DNA of 64,000 nt from positions 548,551-612,550 of the forward strand of contig JANFAH010000040.1 in assembly GCA_024663395.1 (NCBI GenBank), read 5' to 3'. How positions within the stretch are numbered: the first letter of the stretch is position 1; each line of letters begins with the position of its first letter. The notes beneath the pieces were generated by a model. The model worked only from the letters and a program-made list of their open reading frames with translations. It was not told the origin of the DNA and did not search any database. Origin of the DNA: Pisolithus tinctorius (lineage: Eukaryota > Basidiomycota > Agaricomycetes > Boletales > Pisolithaceae). Shown here piece after piece: positions 25,373 to 36,544 of the stretch. The translations under genes were made by a program, and so were the position numbers.

Positions 25373-26625
25373 AACAAAAGTGGCAGCTGTTCTGGTAACT
25401 CAGTTTCCATATGTATGCATTAGGAGTTGCATGGTTGGAGATGATTGTATGCTGACTGCCATCTGTTGGGGTGGTGATAGTATGTTAGTGGAACCATGAG
25501 TGGTAGTGGGTGCAGGCTGATGATGATGTTTGCTCTCACCCATGTGAACAAGAGAAGTGAAAAGCCAACCAGTCATTACAGTACTGTACAGGGTTTTATA
25601 CTCTACAGGGGGCAGTGAGGCAGTAGAGTACTTGGAATTGGAATCAATATATGGGGACTGATAAGTTTTCAAGTGAAATCTTTTCAACAGAGGAATGAAG
25701 GGTTGGAGAACATACAGAGTGGACAAGAAAGAAAGATAGAAAGGGAAACAACCCCTCCAGGGTAGCATTGACACTACAGAACTCAAACCACAGAGGTAGG
25801 GAGGCATCAGTTTAGGCCTCAGCCCACAAGGTGCATGTGCTGTGTTGTACCTAGGCATGCAACACTAGAAAGAGTATCACCTCCTGAGTAGATCTCACCA
25901 CATGACCCCCAGAAATCTGGTCCACAGAGACTGCTGATGGGTCCAAACCAAGTCTATCAAACATGTGAAGTGGAGGTGCACCACAGAGCCAGAGGATTGG
26001 CAGAGTAAGCACAGAGTGGATGGAACAGGCAGCAGAGTGGTGGGTGGAGTGATGGGGAATGTGGCATGAGTGCATGGTTGTGACATATGCTGATTATCTA
26101 GCTAATCTTATGCATGCAGCCTCTGATGTAAGAAGGTTGATGAGTTGGTCTTCAAACACTTGACAACTTCAAAAGCTATAACCCTACCACATGAATATTT
26201 TCCAGAGTGATTTAAGGCCCTTGGGTTGAGTGCACTTGATGGTGGAAGCCTGAAGCTGCATTTGTTGAGATGTGGCAAGCAATGAGCATGACTGCAGCAA
26301 ATACAAATGTACACTTCATAAAACCTGTATGCAACCATAGTCATGGCCATGGGTACTTACAGGTAGGGGTATTCACCACTGTTTCAGAACATTTCTGTAG
26401 TTGCATACACTCCATATTTTTACATCACAACAATGTATACAAGTAAACATAATGTTCCAAACTTCAATCATTCACATCAGTGGAGAAATGGCAGATATGA
26501 TGTTTGTGTGTGACAAACACCAACACCACACTGATGATTGAATATTGAGCATGCCTGGCAAATTGATGATAAGTAATAGTCCCATATCCAGACATGCTAC
26601 TCTTTCTATTGACCATCTACAGACT
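25373..26625. other. DNA between the convergent GTPase copies
   Basis: About 1.25 kb, entirely without CpG. Minus-strand frames of 74-152 codons exist but lack motifs and are expected in DNA with few CG-containing stops and codons. It may hold decayed 3' exons of the left copy; I could not align any with confidence. Confidence 0.4.
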
Positions 26626-29600
26626 TTATTGGCCTTCTGACTCCATCAACAGCTTGTTTGCTGAAAACATATCAGATGAACAACTCCATACATAGTGACA
26701 ATAGCCACTTACACATGCGATGCTCAATGATGATTTTGATAATAGCATCACATAAATCATGCATATCACCATCATGGTCATGAAAAGCTGCCTTGACAGC
26801 TTTTGAAATGGCAGTCTGTATATTGGAGCTGTTGTATTCCTCCACACCCAATGACAAAACCTCCTGCCAAAGATGCTGCCCATGCTGCATTAAAAAGTAA
26901 GAATGCTCAGCAACAAGCAAGCATCCTAGAACCATGAGTATATCTTGTGTAGGCAATGGGAAACACTTACCAATGGCATGTTCAGCCATTGATTGAGGAG
27001 TTGGGAACTTCCCCAACAAAGTGACATCTTTGGGCAGAGCTGGCATTTGGACAGCATCATTGACTTCAAATTTTGACTGTTATTCTATATGTTTGCCTTA
27101 GACAAAGAGGGGTAGCAAGTCAATACTTACAAGCTAAGAATTGTAATGGCACATGTGTGGCAAATATGGTCAAAGCATAGATGGATGAGACATGTAGCCA
27201 GTTATAGCTGCTGTCAGGCTGCACACCTCCTGCCAAAGAAGAGGTCAAACCAAGGGCACCACACAATCATGATCAGTCCATGTGCTCAAACAACCATGCA
27301 ACCACTCACATTCTACCATACAGGGTGGTTTTAAGAATGAATACAATTTAGCAAAAACCAGGGGCAACATGGCAGAACCACCTACCAGCTACAGGTCAAG
27401 TGGAACCCAAAGTATGGAAGCCAAGGGAATCAAAAAAGATCTGATGTTGGACTAAATTCACACACATTCTGCCATACCATCACCATGAACAGTGCAAGGT
27501 TTCCCACTGAGCAGACATCCAGCTAAACATGCCACAAAATCACTCACAAGCTGTCATGCAACCCACATCATGTGTGCAAGTGAGGTCAATGAGGAGGTAT
27601 CCAGATAAACATGCCATGAAATCACTCACTTCCTGACATGCCACCAACATCAAGAGTGCAAAGTGAGGCCATTGACCAGACATCCAGAAAAATGTGCTAT
27701 GAAACCACTCACCTCCTGTCATGCCACCAACATGCAGAGTGCAAGTGAGGTCATTGAGCAGACATCCAGCCAAACATGCCATGAAATCACTCACCTGCTG
27801 TCATGCCACCAACATAAAGGGTACAAGTGAGCCATTGAGAAGACATCCAACTAAACATACCATGAAATCACCCACCTCCTGCCATGCCACCACCATCAAG
27901 TGTGCAAGTGAGGTCATTAGACATCCAGCCAAACATGTCATGAAACCACTTACCTCCTGTCATGCCACCAACATCAGGAGTGCAAGTGAGGTCATTGAGC
28001 AGACATTGAGCCAAACATGTCATGAAATCACTCACAAGCTGTCATGCCACCAGCATCAAGAGTGCAAAGTGAGGCAATTGAGCAGACATCCAAATAAACA
28101 TGCCATGAATCCACTTACCCCCTGTCATTCCACCCACATCAAGAGTGCAAGTGAGGCCATTGAGTGGACATCCAGTTAACCATGACATGAAATCACTCAC
28201 ATACTGCCATGTCACCAACATCAGAAGTCATCAAATCCAGCATGAGCATGCCATTCATTACTCACCCCCTGTTAATACATGCAAGGGAACACAAAATGGG
28301 AACATCATTGACTCCATATGTTAGAAGAACTTGGTCACTTACATCACAATTTGGAAACCATTTCAGCAAATCACATTCCAACTCTTTTGCATCCACCTGC
28401 ACTCTTCCCAAGAAACCTAGCTCCATTCTGTTTCTCAATGTCCTTTAGTAGATCAGTATCTGTGCCAAAATACACTTGCTCACTTACTTGTGCACAGCAT
28501 ACTGAACACATAGTGCAATACTTGACTGCTGTGTTGATATAAGTAACCTTTGTAAATCTTCCTCATTCAACACATTTGCTGTCCAATGCATCAAAGTGCT
28601 GCAGTCTGCACTCTTTTGATCCATCTCTGCCACCAGGATTTTCTAGTAGCACTGTCTCTGAATGATGAAATACCCACTTTGAAGTGACAAATATCCTTTA
28701 GGTGGAAACTTGCACTTGCCAAGTTCATGCTTTATGTGTGCAAGCCACTTCTCCAACAATTCCCTTTCCTTTTCTGCAATCCTTCCCTGTGCTCCTCCTA
28801 TCTCCCAACCTTCATCTTCAAGTTCTTCAATTGCATCCAGATTCAAGGTATCCACCTTTGTCAACAACACTATCACGGGAACTAGACAGATCCTTAGTTA
28901 CATGACAATCAGCCAAGCAGAGGAATTCACCATGTCCTGTATCACATTCATTGAAGAATTTCTGCTCAGCAGCAGTTACTGTCCTGCAGCTCTCAGTCAT
29001 GGGGATGCAAAACCTACGTTCTGTTGCCTTAGCCTGTAATTACTCACAATGTATTCCTTACCAGATGACATGGATTCGTTCATTCACCCTCGGTGTGGCT
29101 GCACGGTCAACCACGAAGTCCTTCATCTGGTCAAACTCTTCTGCAGCCCCTGCTTCAAATCCACAGGAATCATGGAACACAAAGCCTGGGTTGCTCCGAA
29201 AAATGAGCTCATGCTCGATCCTATGGTAGCCACGCTGGGAACACTCAGCATTCAAATGAACTTCCACGAGCCAACATGACATCTTACCGCCAAAGTGCCT
29301 TGCACGATAGTACCATCAATCTGAAAATTGTTAGATACATGTTAAAGTATTCTACCGACTCTATAGGATCATACCTTGTTTCCTTTGCTATCGAAGACCT
29401 CTGGCTTATCTGTAGAGTCGCACACTCTTTGGATGATGGTGGTTTTTCCGGCATTCGCTCTGCCCATGACCAGGATTCGAAAACGCTCAATTTTTTTCAT
29501 GTATTCTTGAGCCATCTCAGAATTGAGACGGTAAGCAGATCTAGAAGACGTAGTTGCTGAGACTCGGCATTAGACAATTTAGATTTCATGAAGAGCAACA

Positions 29601-29841
29601 ATATTACCGTGCGGAGTAACTTCGATCTGAGGGAGAACTGGACTCGCCACATCACCGACAAGATCACTAGCTTCTGTGTCCCCATATGAAATACGTCATA
29701 TTCCGTAGGCTAGAACAATATCGTACCTGCAGCTGTAGCTTCAGTGGCCGTAGGAGTTACATCATTTGGATCGCTGTGGCGGGCACGATGCGAATCACTG
29801 CCGAGCGACCCGAACCACTTCTTGATACGACCAGGAGCCAT
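26626..29841 (-). CDS. G-domain (P-loop GTPase) protein with a run of 3-nt micro-exons
   Basis: Exons 1-9: 29841-29727, 29673-29608, 29556-29375, 29320-29288, 29234-29062, 29013-28931, 28881-28678, 28626-28488, 28427-28343. Then fifteen proposed 3-nt exons between 28,268 and 27,151, followed by 27076-26971, 26925-26713 and 26660-26626; 1,479 nt, 492 aa. G1 is GRANAGKT (residues 92-99), G3 is DSCG (~154), G4 is TKVD (~225). A helical C-terminal domain follows (VAEHSYFLMQHGQHLWQEVL, then LCDAIIKIIIEHRM). It belongs to the HSR1-like GTPases that are expanded in Agaricomycetes; cellular role unknown. All large exons join in phase, so the gene appears intact. Skipping the micro-exons as one 1.27-kb intron would also keep frame, so they need transcript proof. 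The 5' third has normal CpG, the rest none. Confidence 0.8.
27151..28268 (-). other. fifteen consecutive AG-NNN-GT units (candidate 3-nt exons)
   Basis: On the gene's strand each unit has an acceptor AG, three bases, then a donor GTGAGT, GTAAGT, GTGGGT, GTAGGT, GTGTGT or GTGTGC. Plus-strand positions of the triplets, in transcript order: 28266, 28201, 28119, 28036, 27954, 27876, 27795, 27713, 27630, 27548, 27466, 27386, 27310, 27227, 27151 (each +2). Codons: GGG TAT GGG CTT GAG GAG CAG GAG GAA CTT AAT CTG AAT GAG CTT. Introns between them are 62-80 nt. They sit between the exon ending WFPNCD and the exon starting SKFEVNDAV, all phase 0. Confidence 0.6.
27497..28240. repeat. 82-bp tandem repeat, about nine copies
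   Basis: The motif ACATCCAG recurs ending at 27520, 27602, 27685, 27767, 27848, 27926, 28008, 28091 and 28173, a period of 78-83 bp. Each unit also has TCACTCAC or a variant and TGTCATGCCACCAACATCA. Copies differ by scattered substitutions and small indels. On the minus strand one unit equals one intron plus three bases. The period is not a multiple of three, so it is not a coding repeat. Confidence 0.85.
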
Positions 29842-31486
29842 GTAAAACGTAAGATACGACTCTGCGTACTTCACAACGCAGAACTTAAAGCGTGCGGAAG
29901 ATCAGCGTGAAGCCCGTGGTCGTGATATCGACTCACAACAAGTCGATCGATCTAAAGGCGCCTACTTCCTACACTGACTCATGTGCTTATGTAATCAAGT
30001 GAAGCTTGACGACGTTAACTTCCACAACAACAGCTTCAATTCCTTCTCAAGGCAAATATAAAAATCTCTGAGCATTTCCGTTATGCTCCGTTATCCAATA
30101 TCCAAAAGACTCTAAAAAGTGTATGTTTGTTGTTTCTTCGTGTTCACGAGATCTCAAACATCCTATTTTTCATGCCTCTCTCCGTGAAACAGATGAAGCG
30201 GCCTACGGGCGGCGTATCCGTTTGCACCGCCATCTACTTCGATGGATTTACTTCCTTCATCGATCCTGAACCGATTTTGGTAGCGCTATGACGGAGAACG
30301 GGCGAGTCTTGTTTGCCTTGTGGTTTGTTCCCTAGCGTCGTTGACAGTTTCTTTTTTCTTCCTTGGCGTCGAAAGCGAAACGTATACTGTCAAAACCAAA
30401 GGACGCGTTCCAGAGGATGTAGAAGCAGAGCCTGTGAGTCGTTGTATTAATTATCGACAAAACAACCAGACAGATCAGGACTAGTTCGCAGTTATATACA
30501 CCTCTCGTTCTTCCACAACCTTGTCTTCCCCTTTGCAATCAGATTGACTCCGTTTTGTCAGAGTTGTATTGTTATGCTATGTATTGCATCTCATTCGTTG
30601 CCCGTTCAGCTTCATCCAAAACCATACAGGTCGAATTGTGAAGTGTGGCTTTCTGCTCTCGTTCGACGTGTGCATGTATATTGATATCGTGGTGTCGGAC
30701 CCCCTACAAGTCTTCGGTTGTCTCTGTACTACTCAAAGGTAACCTGATTGTCCTGCGTGCTTTGTTAGTTTCCAAACGACCAATGAGCATGGTGAGTGAT
30801 GGGCGTTGACACTGTACTTGAGAGATATCTTTGAATGATCCGTGGTTTATGTAGTAAAAGAAAGCACGAGCTCTTCATCGTGTTGCCCTGGGCAGGGTAT
30901 TAAATACCATCAAGTTGCGCGGCAAAGACGGCCATCGAAAACCGGGCGTGTACACAGCACGGGCTTCAATACCCAATATCGACTCAACGCAGTTGTGGTG
31001 CTTTTATGCTTAGCAGCCCAGCTTCATGATTTTACTAGCTAATTACTTTCTAAGCCCGTATATATAAAGGAAGTCTCATCACAACTGCAGTGGCCCCCTC
31101 TCGGGTGCCTGTGGAGTATGCCCTACTTACTTTTGTCCTCATGGAGCGTTAGTTATAGAGGTCACTGAGTGAAGGTAATGTTTTAACTTCCAACAGTTAG
31201 TGAATACAAGCCATGGTTCTCTGGCTGGCAGACCCTCCGTTGTAGTACAGCCAACGGTGATCTTCGAGCTTAGCTAGTTCTTTTCTTCTGCGACTTATTT
31301 TCATATTAAGTCCACCAGCTCTACTGTAGAGTCACCGTGCTGAAACTCGGAGTATGTACATGACAATGAGTGGACTCAGGGGCTATTTATTCGTTTTTGT
31401 TGTTGTCCAAACAGAACAAAATGCGTCCTCGTCAATGATGTTCGTGTAGAGAGTGAACAAAGGCAGTTGGTTTGTACGCGTAGGCC
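29842..31486. other. divergent intergenic region, GTPase / FAHD1
   Basis: 1.6 kb between the two start codons, with normal CpG density. It should hold both promoters. TATA-like strings occur at about 30,057 and at 31,061, the latter over 400 nt from the FAHD1 start. The open frames inside are short and unsupported. Confidence 0.45.
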
Positions 31487-32508
31487 ATGTCGTCCATAGC
31501 CTCCCAATTCGCGCGACATGGGAGAAAGGTAGGCTGGAATTATGTTTCATTGGCGGAGCCCAATTCACATTTCAGATTGTGGCTATTGGAAGGAACTACT
31601 CTGAGCACATCAAGGAGCTCGGCAATACGAGACCAAAGGAACCGTTCTTCTTCCTCAAGCCTACCACTAGTTATGTTTCCTCGGGAGGGAACATCGAGAT
31701 ACCACGCGGTATACTTGCTCATCATGAAGGTGCGCTTACAGAGTCGTGCACATGTCTGAGGCATTTTTCTCTGCTCACACTGGACCCGTAGTCGAGCTTG
31801 GACTCGTTATAGGAAAAAGTGGCAGGGAAATCTCTCAGGAAGCTGCTGAATCCCATATTGCTGGATACGGTATGTGCTGATATGTAGACCATGTACGTAC
31901 ATCACTTTTACAAGCTCATGTCTTCTATGCTAGCACTGGCCATTGATATGACGGCTCGAAACATGCAAGAGGAGGTCAAGAAGAAGGGTCTTCCATGGTC
32001 TGCCGTAAAGGGATTTGATACATTCACGCCAATAGGGTTCGTGTATATCTCCTCTATACTAGTTGTCAGAGCATTTATAACTATCAGGAAATTCATTCCC
32101 AAGTCGACGGTCTTGGACCCTCATGAGCTTAGGCTCTCGCTGAAGGTAAGCTTAGTCGAACATTGTTGTTTAAGAGATAGTCTTCAGGTTTGCACTTCAG
32201 GTCAACGGTATTACCAAACAAGATGGCACCACTGCCGACATGATCTTCCGGATCCCTCAACTGATCGAACACGTTTCCTCTATTATGACTCTGGAGGTGA
32301 GAGACATGGCCATTTATCTCTAAGAGCTTAACTGACCCCAAACCCCCAGGAGGGTGATCTTGTCCTGACAGGCACCCCCTCAGGCGTTGGGCCCGTTGTA
32401 CCCGGCGACAATGTGGAATGCGCTGTAGCTGATGCCAGCGGCAAGGTCCTGGATGCCATCGACTTTACAGCGGTCGCAAGAACTGGTGGTTACCTGTTCA
32501 AATTATAG
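31487..32508 (+). CDS. FAHD1: fumarylacetoacetate-hydrolase-domain protein, FAHD1-like acylpyruvase
   Basis: Seven exons (31487-31528, 31576-31729, 31792-31869, 31934-32036, 32088-32145, 32201-32296, 32350-32508) give 229 aa, near the ~220 aa usual for FAHD1. Motifs: [28 protein letters not shown], then [15 protein letters not shown] with the metal-binding Glu, [21 protein letters not shown], and the C-terminal [15 protein letters not shown]. The family hydrolyses acylpyruvates and decarboxylates oxaloacetate, in mitochondria in animals; no strong transit peptide is visible here. All introns are GT-AG, 46-64 nt. No frame error. The short first exon supplies only 14 residues before the conserved core. 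Confidence 0.92.
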
Positions 32509-32687
32509 CTGCGGTATGCTTTTATATCCCAACGCTGCATCATCACCATTTGTACACGTCCACTGTGAAATAGAGCATATACTAAACTTCATCGGCACTA
32601 CAATTAAGAACATTATCCTCCGCCCGGTATAAATACCTGCAGGCGACAGTGAAACGCCACGCATCCTAACTACACTAACCTCGCCAA

Positions 32688-35600
32688 TTAGCTATCCCAG
32701 CCACTGTTCCGTACATCGTCGATCCGTTCGTTCACCTCTTCCAGTGATATCGTCTGCAAGGCATTTTCCGAAACGCCGCCAGTCATGTTGCCAAACTCAT
32801 CTCCCTCAGAATCGCCCTCGGTTTCTGAACCGCTAGCAAACGTCCAGCTCCCGGCAGTTGGAGTAAGGTCGCCGTCTCTCACACCGTCCGAGTCTGCCGA
32901 GTGGAATTCCCCGAAGTCAAACGAATCGTCTGAAGACAACGACGAAAATGACGTCGAAAACTGGATAGGCTCTGATGTCGGGGTTCCAGCTGCATCAGAG
33001 AAGGGACCAAAAGCGTCGTCCTGCAAATCAATCAATACGGGAGCAGTAAGAATTAAGGAGGATCGTAAGGACCTCATCATAATGGGCTCCAAAAGGATCA
33101 TCGGTGAGCGCTTCTCTGAGAGGCGCAGAGGAGGATGCACAAAAAGAGTCCTGGATGCGTTTGTCGGCTTTAAAAAAAAATTCAAGAAAAAGCATACGAA
33201 CATCAAAGCCGCTAGATGCTGATATTTGCGCGTTGTTTTGATGGCGGCGAGCCGGTGGTGGTTTTCCCAAGTCAAATGTAGAATGAGCCAACCAGCCGCC
33301 GTCTTCTTCGTCTTCGTCATCGTCTGCATCAGAAGAGAAAAATTCTGAGTGCATCTCTTGTGCCAGATACCGCGCAAACTGGGTGTCCCGGCAATTAAGA
33401 CATAATAAAGAACAAGCAGACATATTAAGCACACCTGCGGTGGTCCTGTCCCGTGGTCGTCCTCGTCTTCGTCTATCGGCGCTGGACCGAAATCGGCACT
33501 CGTCTCCCGACTGGGCTTTGCAGTGGCAGCTCGCCTAAATTCACCCTTTAACATTGAGTTTCCATTCGTCGTTGGAGCGGCAGTCGACATAGATTTAGTA
33601 TCTTCTTCGTCGACTGCCCATCGCGCGCCGGGTCTAGGAGCATTGACATTAGGCTTGCCACCCCCAAGCAAGCTTGTATCTCGTTTCTTCGTTTCATTGT
33701 ATCTGCCTGTCACGTATTCAGACCAATCGGGGTGCGGTGCGTGCCGCTCTATCATCAGCCGCAGCTCCGGGGGATAATGCTCTAGTGCAGTGATAACGTC
33801 TTCTGACATGAGAGTAAGGTGGCCCATGTACCCCAAACGTACACCTTTGGGTTTGACGCTGAAACGCCGTCGTTACACGGCGCAATCAAATAGACCAAGA
33901 CGGTAGAGCTTGCCTTTCCGCATCATTTTTCTTCTGCCCCTCAACTATGCGATGCATTAGCCGAGCATCTCGGAAGAGCGCTATGGTCAATTCTCGATTC
34001 AAGCCACCATCCACTCTGCCGGTAAGTATCTGGTGGATGAAATCGTAGACCACGCTGTGCAGAAAGTTGTTCCACGGAAACTCAAAGAACAGGTCCTGCA
34101 GCGGCAGAAGTCAGAACGATTAAGCAAAATTACTGTGAACTACTCACCAGTAGTACTGAGAGCACGGACTCCTGGAGGAAAACCTGTTTCATCCTCTCTC
34201 CTGCGGGTACCTCCGAGACAAGATCCCTCGTCATCCGCCTCGAACTTCGACGAGAATTGTTGGAATAAGCTTTCGACACCGGGCTATTCGAGATAGAACC
34301 TTCGCTAATTGGGCTCCGCTGAAGTACACCTTGATCGGGAGATGTTGACGAGGTCGTAATTGGAGAAGAGGACAGCATTGATGGAGACTCTATGGGTGCT
34401 TCAGTAGTCTCCGCCTGCGTGTCTTTCGTCGCTATGTCGTCCATCACGATCTCTTCCATGGCGTCGTCGTCAGAACTGCCCGGTTCGTCGCTCATGTCGT
34501 CATCTGAGTCTAGTATCGACGAGCTGCGTGGATTGTGGATGGGCAACTCCAGCGCAGGTTCAACCTCATCTTGAGGGCCCTCATTCTCCTGCTCCGCTTC
34601 ATCGCCAGACCCGATGGCAATTACGCGTGCTAGCTGTTCCAACGACGACAAACCGCCTTGCAATCGACCTTGGTTGTCATACAGGTAGTCGTGCTCTGAT
34701 GAGCGGTTCAGGAGAGACATATTCGAACAGTGCAAAAGTTCTGCGTAAAGCTCGCAAATACGATATCGTTCGAACGTCAGCGGCTGGATGAGACCCACTG
34801 TCGTGGGCACTGGGCCTTGCTACTCCGGTAATGTGAGCCATAAGTAATGACTTCAATTCAAAATGAACGCACTGAGGAGCGTGGTTGCCGCAAATACCGC
34901 TGAAAGTCAGGCAGCCGTTCTGACATGACATCCAATAGTGGACCCAAATGCACAACACCCATACGGTCAACCATCTCGTTCATTGCGTTCTCCAAAATTC
35001 CCGTGCATTATCGGAACCGTGTAGTTGCTGCTGGACTTGAATCAATCGATTCCGTAGAGTGTGGAAGAGGTATGGTTCGAAATAGTCTGAATTATTTTTC
35101 CGGATGAGCTCGATTACTATAGATATCGAGTGGACGACGGATGAAGTAGCGGAATGGATGTCTGGGAGGTCGTGGCCAAGGGTGTTGCCATGATCACTAT
35201 GTTGCCCGTCGCCGGCGTATCGTTCGGTAGGCGGTTGGTCGTTGTATTCGTAAAGAATATAGCCGACTAACGTGTCTATACTTTCCCTTCGAGCGAGCTC
35301 ACGAGCGAAGCGATTTGAGGCGGGAAGATTTTGAAGTCCGTCGGTTAAACCAGCACCCGGGGAAGGTGCAGCCATAGAGATGATACCTTTGATGAGTTCT
35401 GAGACTACCGCATGAACATCGCTGCTATGAGCAGGTGAGAGGAGGTCAATTAGGCGGCCCATGAGCTGTTCGCTGGACAACCACTGAGTAACAAGTCAGG
35501 TGAGACATGGACACGAAGGTCACAAGAGCATACTTCTAGAACACCAGATCCTCCAGGTTGCTCGTCTGGACGATGCGAACTAGCAAGTCGACTATGGAAG

Positions 35601-36250
35601 GTGCTTCGACATGGTGCAGTAAGCGCTCCACAATATTCGGTTGAGATTGGATGAAGGCAACATCTGGATATTGATGTGTCTCGTGCGCGACAGCATAAAG
35701 AGTAACAGGCCACTTACATCTGCGGGCTTTTTTGTGAGGAAGACAGAGTTTACCTTGGCGAAGTGGGACGCCATGACCATTTCAGTCTTCATGTCTTCTG
35801 GTGACTTGTCGAGGACAATCTCCCAGAAGGGTGCCAGCAGCTCGTCGGCATTATTAACACAAGTCTCAACGACGGACCAAATTTCACTACAGAGCACTTC
35901 CGTGGCAACGTAAGGATATCTTGTGACCGCAGTCAAACGCGAGATGAACGAGCGCTAGAATTGGTCACGTACTTGAAGCGTCCCCTCTCTTCATGACCCT
36001 CAATCTGTCCAGTGACATAACCCAACAGACGCTTGAAACATCTGTGCGCTGAAAGTAGTCGATAAGCCTCGTGTTCTGAGCCTTGCATTCCTGTAGTAGA
36101 TCGTCCTCGTCCAAAATCGCCTCAAGTGAGACGTCCTCCTTGTCTAGTAGGCTGTCGATAGCTGACGCATTGTGGAACCCGAACCTGTGTGAAAATTTTT
36201 GTTCAGGACTACGATATCTCTGAAAAGGCGGTAAACTACCTCCAAAACAT
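32688..36250 (-). CDS. SAPS-domain PP6/Sit4 phosphatase regulatory subunit, with four single-base breaks
   Basis: Eleven exons from 36250 to 32688; exon 1 is only 11 nt (MFWR). The SAPS domain shows FGFHNASAIDSLLDKEDVSL, YPYVATEVLCSEIW, DELLAPFWEIVL, LIKGIISM, RYRICELYAELLHCSNM, then DLFFEFPWNNFLHSVVYDF and LFRDARLMHRIVEGQKKND. The C-terminus is acidic and Ser-rich. Family members (SAP185/SAP190, PP6R) hold Sit4/PP6 phosphatase and control G1 progression and TOR signalling. Four breaks at runs (near 36,037, 35,657, 35,564 and 34,995), each fixed by one extra base, restore 1,009 aa with all exon phases consistent. The intron at 33,859-33,913 has a GC-AG border (GCAAGC). Its 3' end converges on FAHD1. 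Confidence 0.88.
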
Positions 36251-36544
36251 GGAGACAGTTTCTTGGATGGAACGAAGAGAGATAAGTCTGTTTGTTAGGC
36301 CACTTGGCCTGGAGCTAGACGCGACTTACGACAGAGTGCTATGTAGTGTTTAGGCGAGATGCCTAGATTGGACATCCGCGATCAGGAACTGCCTACTCTC
36401 AATGTATCACACAGAAACATCCGGCGTCCCCCCCAAAGAAGAAAGGTATATCATTAAGAAAAAAGTCTGTAAGGTAACACGTGGCAAAAACAACTACCCA
36501 ACCCACGAATGCCTCAGAGTCCTCAGAACTACTCTAGGTCAGTC

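Larger units (their letters stand above)
23834..28875. other. CpG-free block of about 5.0 kb
   Basis: Reading line by line I find only three CpG dinucleotides in this 5,042-nt span (24,265; 24,878; 26,718). G and C are both common, so base composition alone does not explain it; TG and CA are abundant instead. Flanks are normal, for example seven CpG in 29,801-29,860. The block covers both GTPase paralogues and the DNA between them, and ends sharply at both sides. The pattern is what long-term CpG methylation with deamination would leave. Conserved coding exons inside it avoid CGN, NCG and cross-codon CpG. Confidence 0.9.

Noticed and set aside
25400..25858. 152-codon minus-strand frame in the CpG-free block
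   Set aside because: No motif. Long frames are easier by chance in DNA of this skewed composition, and it matches neither GTPase copy.
27540..27794. Minus-strand open frame with apparent coding repeats (FMACLAG / LTCTL / VGGM)
   Set aside because: The repeat period is 78-83 bp, not a multiple of three, so the frame changes from unit to unit. The splice-signal reading explains the conservation better.
23834..28875. Classical repeat-induced point mutation as in Neurospora
   Set aside because: That process favours CpA to TpA changes. Here CpA and TpG are abundant and CpG is missing, so a CpG-specific process fits better.
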